35,900 bases of DNA from Clostridia bacterium (GTDB lineage Bacteria > Bacillota > Clostridia > Oscillospirales > Acutalibacteraceae). The first letter of the stretch is position 1. Each line of letters begins with the position of its first letter. Below the pieces are notes generated by a model. It was given only the letters and a program-made list of their open reading frames with translations, was not told the origin of the DNA and did not search any database. Position numbers and translations under genes: made by a program. Shown here piece by piece: positions 29,662 to 35,900 of the stretch. Where the stretch lies: assembly GCA_017450005.1 (NCBI GenBank), contig JAFSYM010000040.1:1-35900 (forward strand), read 5' to 3'.

Positions 29662-30783
29662 TTAAAAGAAACGGCTTTGGTAACCGATAATCGAATCCCG
29701 CAGATTGTAGAAATAAATGACATACAATCCAATTGCCGCAGCGTTCAGATAGCGGCTGTTCTCACGGCTCTGACCTTTGGAGAGAAGATGCGTCATCATA
29801 ATCACATCGTACAAACTCGTGTAGATCGCCAGGCGCGCGAACAGCCAATTGTAGAGCGACAGAATATAAAACATCAGGTTGAAGATACTCAGATTGACCA
29901 GAATATCCCACTTTCTTCCCATAACCGCTTCGATCTGTTCGTGCCAGAGAAATGCCAGAACCAGCGGCACAAACAGCACCAGAATGCGGATGAAACTCGA
30001 GCCCTGCTCTACGCCATTGGTAAACCAACCGTTATGCGCATACAAGGCATAATCCGAGTCTTCGACCGCGTTCAGGAACGACGGAAGAAAGCGGTCGAAC
30101 AGCAGCGTCGCAACGATAGTCCCGCCCAACAGCAAAAACATCATCGGACGCCATGCCGGGCGTTTGACAATAAAAAAGATCGGTATCATGATCAAAGCCG
30201 ACGAGTGGATTGTCCACGCGAAGAGTACGAAGACAAGGTATTTCAGAAAGTCCGTTTTTTTCTCAGAAAATAAATATTTCGTAGCAAGCAGCAAAACCGC
30301 GGCCGCCATGTACTGCCGGATACCGTTCATGGACCACGTGTAGTATCCCGTCAGAACGAAGAGCAAAATACCCATTTCGTACGGTGCGGCATACTTATAC
30401 AGAATAAAGATAGCAGGCACAATGCCGGCCACTGCAGTGATCATAATCAGCGGCAGATAATCATCTGTCTGCAAGCGGAGTCGGTACTCCATATAATTGA
30501 AAAAAGTATTCGCGGCAAAACGAAACCGCAGGGGCTCCATGTGTTCGACGTCGAGTCTCTGGTAGATATCAATATACTGATGCGTGTCTCCGACCGAATT
30601 GCGCAAACCGGAAAAAACACTGAATATGACCGCCGGGATTATAAAGCCCAGCGGATTCGGCAATGGATCCGTCCGCAGACCGTTCGGCCGGTGCATAAAG
30701 CTCATACGCGCGAGCAGCGCCGCCAAAAAACTGACGATCACCACGGCGGAGAACCATGCCATGTAATGATTCCAAAAAATCAT
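29662..30783 (-). CDS. EpsG-family polysaccharide polymerase
   Basis: Hydrophobic protein of 373 residues with about ten membrane helices. Landmarks typical of EpsG/Wzy-like polymerases: SGLRNSVGDTHQYIDIY (roughly 50-66) in an outside loop, with the conserved R and D residues, and TWSMNGIRQYMAAAVLLL. It is expected to join lipid-linked repeat units on the outer face. The ATG at 30783 has AAAGGA seven bases upstream; the longer frame is rejected. Between GT genes in the EPS operon. No flippase is found in this window. Confidence 0.85.
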   Translation of the reverse strand: MIFWNHYMAWFSAVVIVSFLAALLARMSFMHRPNGLRTDPLPNPLGFIIPAVIFSVFSGLRNSVGDTHQYIDIYQRLDVEHMEPLRFRFAANTFFNYMEYRLRLQTDDYLPLIMITAVAGIVPAIFILYKYAAPYEMGILLFVLTGYYTWSMNGIRQYMAAAVLLLATKYLFSEKKTDFLKYLVFVLFAWTIHSSALIMIPIFFIVKRPAWRPMMFLLLGGTIVATLLFDRFLPSFLNAVEDSDYALYAHNGWFTNGVEQGSSFIRILVLFVPLVLAFLWHEQIEAVMGRKWDILVNLSIFNLMFYILSLYNWLFARLAIYTSLYDVIMMTHLLSKGQSRENSRYLNAAAIGLYVIYFYNLRDSIIGYQSRFF

Positions 30784-30847
30784 GCGACTATCCTTTTCTG
30801 ATGATTTCTGATGATAAAACTGTTTTTTCTGCGTAATCAATCCCGCA

Positions 30848-31741
30848 TTACGTTTTTCTGCGGTATTCCCGCAGCAGGTAACACCACAACAGGAAGCCTG
30901 CCGGCGCGGCAAGCAGTGTGATACCTTTGCAGGGACTGTCGTGCAGCCAGCGGCGGTTACGTGCAATCAGGCATTCGCTGACGTAATGCACCGCGTTGCG
31001 CAGCCGGAAAGAAAACGACGCGAACGGAAGCTGCATGCAAAGTACGCGGTAATAGGCAAAACCGCGCGGATTGCGGAAATACTGCCGGATCATGTTTTTC
31101 GACGAACCGTCGGGCAGGTACTCGACGATACAGACCGGCTCGTTCAGCAGCCGCAGCTTGTATTCCTTGTCCAGCAGCAGATACTTGCTTGCCAGCCCCA
31201 CGTATTTTTCGCCCGGAAAAACAGGATACGGATACAGCCGCGTCAGTTCCGTGCGCAGGATGTATTTTTTATCACCCTTGAGACCGTATTTGTGATAGAT
31301 TTCATATCCGGTCACACGATCAAGTCCATCCGGAAACGCATCGCCGATCACATTGCCCTGCTTGTCGACGTCCAGCGCAAGGATACCGGAAATGGTCTGG
31401 TCGTCCCGGCATGTCTCCCAGAAGCGCAGAATCTTTTCCACAGCGTCGTCCGGCATAAAGTCGTCGGAGTCGATGCATGTGTTGATCTCGGTGTCAATCG
31501 TCGCATACGCCAGATTGTGTGCGCCGTGCATGCCCTGATTCTCCTGCCACACATACCGCAGCACAAAGCCGTTGTCCTCGCGCATCCAGCTCTCGACCAG
31601 TTCACGCGTGTTGTCTGTGGAGCCGTCGTCCACCACAAGCCAGACAAAATCCTTGCACGTCTGCCGGCGCATGGATTCGTAGCACTGCGGCAGCGTGTAA
31701 GCACGGTTATAGGTCGGCGTAAATACCGTTAACAGCGGCAT
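30848..31741 (-). CDS. GT2-family glycosyltransferase
   Basis: GT-A protein of 297 residues: TVFTPTYNRAYTL, VVDDGSTDN (37-44), and DSDD (91-94). After the catalytic domain come EKYVGLASKYLLLDKEYKLRLLNEP and a hydrophobic stretch near the end (about 271-290), which may be a membrane anchor. AGAGGGGAG precedes the ATG at 31741. Substrates unknown. Confidence 0.88.
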   Translation of the reverse strand: MPLLTVFTPTYNRAYTLPQCYESMRRQTCKDFVWLVVDDGSTDNTRELVESWMREDNGFVLRYVWQENQGMHGAHNLAYATIDTEINTCIDSDDFMPDDAVEKILRFWETCRDDQTISGILALDVDKQGNVIGDAFPDGLDRVTGYEIYHKYGLKGDKKYILRTELTRLYPYPVFPGEKYVGLASKYLLLDKEYKLRLLNEPVCIVEYLPDGSSKNMIRQYFRNPRGFAYYRVLCMQLPFASFSFRLRNAVHYVSECLIARNRRWLHDSPCKGITLLAAPAGFLLWCYLLREYRRKT

Positions 31742-31782
31742 ACCGGCACTCCCCTCTGATCAATTTTGATTTGCAAAAACTG

Positions 31783-32895
31783 TTACATCCGGATGCTTTG
31801 CAGATAAAACGACTGCAAATGCTGCGCGTTTTCGCGGCAGTCATAGCCGTTTGTGCGCACAATCTGCGCACCCCTTGTCCGATCCGGCGTTTCAACATGC
31901 GCCATGGCATCAGCCCACGCTTCGACCTGCAGCGGTAAAAAGCGGAACGCGCCCGTACCGAGATCGGCCATCGGCGAGACGGTATCGGCGGCCATACACG
32001 GCAGTCCGGCTGCCTGCGCTTCGACAAGCACCAGCGGCAGTCCCTCAAATTTGGACGGAAGCAGAAAGCAATCCATTGCCTGCAGCAGACGCGGGACATC
32101 GCCGCGCAGTCCGAGGAACACCACTGCCTCCCCGAGACCGGCATTCTGTACCTGCCGTTCGGTCTGTCCGCGCAGCACGCCGTCGCCCACAAGCAGAAGA
32201 CGGCTGTCCGGCTGCACACGGTGATACGCAGCAAATGCTTCGATCAAAAACGCATGGTTCTTTTGATCGTTGAAACGTCCGACATGACCGAACGTCTGCA
32301 TATTGCCCAATTGAAACAGGCGGCGCATTTCCGCACGCACGTCGGAATCAAATGCACATGCACACACATCGATCCCGTTTTTAAGCAGCTCACTCTCGTG
32401 CGCATGTTTACCGTACAGCCAGTCATTCGCCATCTCCGAACAGCCGAACAGCTTTGTCGCGTTCGGCACGATACGCATACGACAGAACGACTTGAACGCA
32501 TTCTCCGGCAATGCGGAAATCCCTGTACGCGTAAACCGGGAATTGTGACTGTGCGCTATACGCACCGGCACGCCCGCGCGTTTGGCCGCGCCGAGGATCA
32601 GCCCCGTCGTCGTCTCCAGATGTGAATGCACAATGCGATACGGATGCGCTTTGAAAAATCTCTGCAGTTCGATCACATAGCCGATCGGCGTGGTTTTGGT
32701 CAGGAACGGCATGCGCCAGATCCTGCCGCCGAGCGACTCGATTTCTTTTTCATAAAACATCTCGTCGAACACATTGACGAGAAAATCAAACTGAACCCGT
32801 TCCCGATCCATATGCCGGTACAGGTGCATCAGCAGCGTCTCCGCGCCGCCGCAGTTCATAGAATGCAGTACATGCAAAACCCGAACGGGTTCCAT
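31783..32895 (-). CDS. GT4-family glycosyltransferase (EpsF-like)
   Basis: GT-B protein of 370 residues: VLHVLHSMNCGGAETLLMHLYRHMD at the start, HSHLETTTG, the acceptor-side AHSHNS, FGHVGRFNDQKNH, and the donor-site PSKFEGLPLVLVEAQAAG. It resembles the EpsF/CapJ-type transferases of Firmicute EPS operons, more distinct from the other two GT4 genes here. AAGGGGG lies upstream of the ATG at 32895. Second gene in the operon, 31 bases after the CapD-like gene. Confidence 0.9.
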   Translation of the reverse strand: MEPVRVLHVLHSMNCGGAETLLMHLYRHMDRERVQFDFLVNVFDEMFYEKEIESLGGRIWRMPFLTKTTPIGYVIELQRFFKAHPYRIVHSHLETTTGLILGAAKRAGVPVRIAHSHNSRFTRTGISALPENAFKSFCRMRIVPNATKLFGCSEMANDWLYGKHAHESELLKNGIDVCACAFDSDVRAEMRRLFQLGNMQTFGHVGRFNDQKNHAFLIEAFAAYHRVQPDSRLLLVGDGVLRGQTERQVQNAGLGEAVVFLGLRGDVPRLLQAMDCFLLPSKFEGLPLVLVEAQAAGLPCMAADTVSPMADLGTGAFRFLPLQVEAWADAMAHVETPDRTRGAQIVRTNGYDCRENAQHLQSFYLQSIRM

Positions 32896-32926
32896 TGTTC
32901 AGTCCCCCTTTTCGGAGATCTTTTGT

Positions 32927-34813
32927 TTATTCTACGGAGGGGGCGTCGGGATTCTCGTGGTAATTCGGCACGACCTTCTGCAGCAGTTCGCGCACGTTAT
33001 CCGGCTTCGCGTGACGCAGCGCCTTGAGCGACTGCTCCAGCTTCTGGTCGGAGAAGTCGAGCGGCGGCGTGACAAAGATCTTGTTGTTCGCCGTCTTTTT
33101 GCGTCCGGCCATTTCTTCATCCAGCGTCAGCTCTTCATACAGTTTTTCACCGGGGCGAAGGCCTGTGAACACGATGTCGATATCCTTGTACGGCACATAG
33201 CCGGACAGTTTGATGATATTCTCGGCAAGATCAAGGATGCGCACCGGCTCGCCCATATCCAGCACAAAGACCTCGCCGCCCTTGGACAGACTGCCGGCCT
33301 GAATCACGAGCTGCGCCGCTTCGGGTATCGTCATAAAGTAGCGCGTGATCTCCGGATCGGTTACCGTCACGGGGCCGCCGCACTCGATCTGCTTTTTAAA
33401 GATCGGGATCACGCTGCCGTTGGAGCCGAGCACATTGCCGAAACGCACAGCCGCGAACTGCGTCTGGGGAGAATGGCGGTCGAAATACTGCACGATCATC
33501 TCCGTCACGCGCTTGGTCGCGCCCATGACATTGGCGGGATTAACTGCCTTATCGGTGGACAGGATGACAAATTTCTTGACCTTGTTTTCCACCGCGACCT
33601 TGGCTGTGTTGAATGTGCCGAAAATATTGTTCTTGACCGCTTCGCAGGGGCTGTTTTCCATCAGCGGCACGTGCTTGTGCGCCGCGGCATGGAAGACGAT
33701 GTCGGGATGGAACTCCTCGAAGATTTCGCGCAGCCGGCCGATATCCTGCACCGAACCGATGCGGATATGGATCGGGAACTGATCCTTGTAGATACGCTTG
33801 AGTTCATGATAGAGCGAGAACGCGTTGTTCTCGTAGTTGTCAACCAGCACCATCCGGAGCGGCTTGTGCTTGGCAACCTGACGGCAGATCTCGCTGCCGA
33901 TCGAACCGACGCCCGTCACAAGCACCGTCTTGCCGGTCAGATACTTGCACTGCTCGATGTTCAGGTCAACCTCCGGACGCGGCAGCAGGTCGGTAATCTC
34001 CACATTTTGGATCTTCTGGACGTTGGAGCCGTCGTTCATCTCCACAAGCGTCGGGCATTTTTTCAGCACGCAGCCGGTCTGCATGGCGATGTTCATTATT
34101 TCCGTCTGCCGCTGCACGGAAACGGAAGGAATGCAGAAAATAATCTCGTCCACCTCGTACCGCTGGGCGATTTCGGGAATCCTGTCCGTACCGCCGCGCA
34201 CGGGAATGCCGAAAAAGCGCTTGCCCTGCTTGGCGGGGTTGTCGTCGACAATGACGACGGGGCGCCCGAGCCGGTACTCGTTCGCCTCCAGCTCGCGCAC
34301 AATAATCATACCCATGTCGCCCGCGCCGACGAGCATAATGCGTTTCTGCTGTCTGCGGCCGCGGCGCACCGCGATGCTGGTGTGGTAAAAATAGCGGCTC
34401 GCGCGGTAGAGCATCCGGAATCCGCCGCACAGCGCAATAATCATCAGCGTGCTGCTGACATAAAACGACGCATCGAAATTGCCCATGTGGAAGAGGCTGA
34501 AATGCTCGCCGATTTTGTCCACAGACACGCCCAGCAGCCCGCCGACCACGCCGGCGGCGCAGCAGCGCATCAGATCCTGCATGCCTGCGTATTTCCAGAT
34601 GCTGCTGTACAGACCGAACGCCGTATAGATCAGGATAAACAGCGCCGTAACGGGAATCGCACGCCCGATCAGCATCGGCACAAATGCCTGAAGATTATCC
34701 TTCTGCGCGAGCAGTATCGTAAGGAAGAAGCTGAGATTGATCAGCAGAATATCCGCCAGAATCAATACACCCTGACGCGCGATCATACCCAGATTCGCCG
34801 CAATCTTTTTCAC
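32927..34813 (-). CDS. CapD/FlaA1-like membrane nucleotide-sugar dehydratase/epimerase
   Basis: Protein of 628 residues: four N-terminal hydrophobic helices (about 12-36, 47-70, 82-98, 117-135), a first Rossmann domain (VGAGDMG, 162-168), then an extended SDR domain with VLVTGVGSIGSE (297-308), FHAAAHKHVP (374-383) and STDKAVNPANVMGATKR (419-435). M430-x3-K434 replaces YxxxK, as in the WbpM/FlaA1 4,6-dehydratases. Probably converts UDP-GlcNAc to a 4-keto-6-deoxy sugar for the EPS. The nucleotide loop seems one residue shorter than the usual TGxGGSIGSE. A GTG start at 34813 is chosen: GGAGG is seven bases upstream, while an upstream TTG has none. First gene of the EPS operon. Confidence 0.9.
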   Translation of the reverse strand: MKKIAANLGMIARQGVLILADILLINLSFFLTILLAQKDNLQAFVPMLIGRAIPVTALFILIYTAFGLYSSIWKYAGMQDLMRCCAAGVVGGLLGVSVDKIGEHFSLFHMGNFDASFYVSSTLMIIALCGGFRMLYRASRYFYHTSIAVRRGRRQQKRIMLVGAGDMGMIIVRELEANEYRLGRPVVIVDDNPAKQGKRFFGIPVRGGTDRIPEIAQRYEVDEIIFCIPSVSVQRQTEIMNIAMQTGCVLKKCPTLVEMNDGSNVQKIQNVEITDLLPRPEVDLNIEQCKYLTGKTVLVTGVGSIGSEICRQVAKHKPLRMVLVDNYENNAFSLYHELKRIYKDQFPIHIRIGSVQDIGRLREIFEEFHPDIVFHAAAHKHVPLMENSPCEAVKNNIFGTFNTAKVAVENKVKKFVILSTDKAVNPANVMGATKRVTEMIVQYFDRHSPQTQFAAVRFGNVLGSNGSVIPIFKKQIECGGPVTVTDPEITRYFMTIPEAAQLVIQAGSLSKGGEVFVLDMGEPVRILDLAENIIKLSGYVPYKDIDIVFTGLRPGEKLYEELTLDEEMAGRKKTANNKIFVTPPLDFSDQKLEQSLKALRHAKPDNVRELLQKVVPNYHENPDAPSVE

Positions 34814-34891
34814 GGTTAGCCCTCCAATATTATTCTGAAATGGAAAGTACAGAACCAAGCACAGACATACAAATATAACTATACTATATTT

Positions 34892-34926
34892 AATATAACT
34901 ATATACTTTTTTTGTGTCAAAGTCAA
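34892..34926 (-). promoter_or_regulatory. Two overlapping promoters of the EPS operon
   Basis: Minus strand. Promoter a: TTGACT (34921-34926), 17 bases, TATAGT (34898-34903). Promoter b: TTGACA (34915-34920), 17 bases, TATATT (34892-34897). They are offset by exactly six bases. A 12-base direct repeat (34872-34883 and 34892-34903) covers both -10 regions and a second copy 20 bases downstream. Confidence 0.65.
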
Positions 34927-34952
34927 TACTTCGACAGAAAATGGAGTGTTTT

Positions 34953-35282
34953 TCACATTTTGCGATACGCGCCGGGCGTCATGCCCGTTTGCGCTTTGAA
35001 TGCGCGGCTGAAGTGGCTCTGGTCAAAAAAGCCGAGAGACGCGCAGATTTCCGCGAGCGAACGATCTGTCTCACGCAGCAGCCTCTCGGCGCGGCGCACC
35101 TTGCAGCGGCGGATATAAGCCGTGATGCACTCGCCCGTCTGTTCGGTATAGAACGTGTTCAGATAGCTCGCATTGCGCCCGAGCGAGCGGGCAATGCTGC
35201 GCACGCTGATGCGCTCGGTCAGATGCTGCTGCACGTATTCGCGGATCAGGCGTACCTGCTCGTCAGCGGTTCGGTTCGGCAT
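34953..35282 (-). CDS. Minimal AraC-family transcription regulator (DNA-binding domain only)
   Basis: Protein of 109 residues made only of the AraC/XylS double helix-turn-helix: first HTH about 26-46 (SVRSIARSLGRNASYLNTFY), second about 74-95 (SLAEICASLGFFDQSHFSRAF), then the family signature AFKAQTGMTPGAYR. It has no sensor or response-receiver domain, while typical members have about 280-300 residues. AAAGGAAG precedes the ATG and a promoter is in place, so it is likely a complete small gene, not a fragment. Its position just upstream of the EPS operon suggests, but does not prove, control of it. It is divergent from a small unknown gene. Confidence 0.88.
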   Translation of the reverse strand: MPNRTADEQVRLIREYVQQHLTERISVRSIARSLGRNASYLNTFYTEQTGECITAYIRRCKVRRAERLLRETDRSLAEICASLGFFDQSHFSRAFKAQTGMTPGAYRKM

Positions 35283-35305
35283 GTTTTCTCACTTCCTTTG
35301 TATGC

Positions 35306-35334
35306 ATTCTACCATAAACCTATAATTTATACAA
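35306..35334 (-). promoter_or_regulatory. Promoter of the AraC-type gene
   Basis: Minus strand: -35 TTGTAT (35329-35334), 17 bases, -10 TAGAAT (35306-35311). A TATACAATA nonamer overlaps the -35 and recurs at 35365-35373. Confidence 0.55.
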
Positions 35335-35373
35335 TACCGGCGCATAAAAACATGCTACATTGTGTATACAATA
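35328..35373. promoter_or_regulatory. Direct-repeat pair TATACAATA, possible AraC-type operator
   Basis: Identical nonamers at 35328-35336 and 35365-35373 in the divergent intergenic region, 37 bases start to start. One covers the -35 of the regulator gene, the other lies 27 bases before the start of the small plus-strand gene. AraC proteins usually bind direct repeats, so auto- and divergent control is plausible. AT-rich chance similarity cannot be excluded. Confidence 0.3.
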
Positions 35374-35399
35374 GTAAGTACAGAAAAGGAGATTTGACT

Positions 35400-35711
35400 A
35401 TGATCGGTATCGGTAAATGGTCGGTGAGCATCGACACAATGATGTTTCGCGGCGATGCGATCCTGACGATCGCGGACGAAAACGGCGCATACAGCCTGAC
35501 GGCGGAAGTGCCCGGCATGAAGATGCCCGAGTACCATGTGTCCGACATCACGGAAGACGGCGATACGCTCACAGCTGTTGTGACCACCCCCCTGCTTTCC
35601 GGCAAGCAGATGCCCATCAGCCTCACATTTGACGGCGATGTATGTACGGGCTTTGCCAAGGTGCCGCTGCTGGGCAAGGTCAAGCTGAAAAACGGCAAGC
35701 GCATCGGCTGA
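35400..35711 (+). CDS. Small protein of unknown function
   Basis: Protein of 103 residues that I do not recognise. It is soluble with no signal peptide or membrane segment, and has an alternating pattern suggesting an all-beta fold (DAILTIADENGAYSLTAEVP; GDTLTAVVTTPLLSGKQMPISLTFDGDVCTGFAKVP). It resembles small lipocalin-like or beta-barrel-like domains only in a general sense. It has one cysteine (C82). The AAGGAG eight bases before the ATG and the strong terminator after it show a genuine gene. Transcribed divergently from the AraC-type regulator, which may control it. Confidence 0.75.
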   Translation: MIGIGKWSVSIDTMMFRGDAILTIADENGAYSLTAEVPGMKMPEYHVSDITEDGDTLTAVVTTPLLSGKQMPISLTFDGDVCTGFAKVPLLGKVKLKNGKRIG

Positions 35712-35720
35712 GATTTGTGT

Positions 35721-35764
35721 AAAAGCAGGGCCGCATTCCCATTCACGGGTGCGGCCCTGCTTTT
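35721..35764 (+). terminator. Strong terminator after the small gene
   Basis: Perfect 15-base inverted repeat (35721-35735 and 35750-35764) with a 14-base loop; the stem ends in TTTT and continues TTTTCTTTTC. Likely works in both directions. Confidence 0.92.
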
Positions 35765-35775
35765 CTTTTCCCTCT

Positions 35776-35900
35776 TCACGGATTTTTGTGGGATAAGAAA
35801 ACGTCCCCTTGTTTGTCATTGCGAGCGCCTTTATGGCGCGCGGCAATCCGTTCTCCTTCTTGTTCATTTATGCACTGCCGGGGTTACGGATCGCCGCGTC
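35776..35900. mobile_element. Left part of a second copy of the MITE-like element (cut by window end)
   Basis: Starts with TCACGGATTTTTGTGGGAT (35776-35794), identical to the left terminus at 20150-20168. The following 104 bases match the reverse complement of 20463-20566 with about five mismatches and no gaps. It begins 12 bases after the terminator stem and continues past the window. Confidence 0.8.

Noticed and set aside
32957-34819. A 620-residue plus-strand ORF
   Set aside because: Antisense shadow of the CapD-like gene with no family features.

Overview
The window looks like the chromosome of a high-GC member of the Clostridia, most likely Oscillospirales/Ruminococcaceae. This is inferred from strong AGGAGG-type ribosome sites, -35/-10 promoters, a ZTP riboswitch, a purine pathway with separate AICAR formyltransferase and PurO-type IMP cyclohydrolase, a CpsB/BY-kinase pair and an EpsG-type polymerase. 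No tRNA, rRNA, CRISPR array, phage gene or transposase was seen. Nearly all genes lie on the minus strand; the large plus-strand ORFs opposite them are shadows.

Layout, left to right. (1) 1-135 is the end of a dispersed hairpin-rich repeat. (2) 214-4101 (minus) is an operon of glycogen phosphorylase, a CPBP membrane protease and tadA, read from a promoter near 4150. (3) 4389-5906 (plus) holds corA and a GtrA-like membrane gene. (4) 5916-17375 (minus) is a purine operon, purE-purF-purM-purN-[four-helix-bundle cassette]-purO-purH-purD-purL. It starts with a good promoter and a ZTP riboswitch attenuator and ends in a hairpin terminator. (5) 17423-19868 (minus) carries an APC permease and a solitary HD-domain protein. 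(6) 19869-20641 has no gene: it holds a promoter, a heptamer tandem repeat, a 436-bp MITE-like element with 19-bp inverted termini, and a terminator. (7) 20642-24225 (minus) is a regulatory operon: CpsB-type phosphatase, a Wzz/BY-kinase with a very long Tyr-Gly tail, and an NYN-LOTUS protein. (8) 24239-34926 (minus) is an exopolysaccharide operon: CapD/FlaA1-like enzyme, six glycosyltransferases, an EpsG polymerase and a membrane-anchored GH88/105-like hydrolase. (9) 34953-35900 has a minimal AraC-type regulator, a divergent small unknown gene, a terminator and the start of another repeat copy.

Working together: the pur genes cover most of the route from PRPP to IMP (purC, purB and purK are not here) and are tuned by ZTP. 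The exopolysaccharide genes build and polymerise a sugar polymer under control of the CpsB/BY-kinase switch; a priming transferase and a flippase are missing and must be elsewhere if this is a complete Wzx/Wzy-type pathway.

Most notable: (a) an AT-rich four-helix-bundle gene bounded by two outward-facing arrays of tiny hairpins joined by AATTCAT, inserted inside the pur operon so that one array encodes the purN C-terminus and stop codon; (b) 34 tyrosines in about 106 residues in the kinase tail, with an NYN RNase-like gene overlapping its stop codon; (c) a PurF without its catalytic cysteine; (d) three copies or ends of one MITE-like family.
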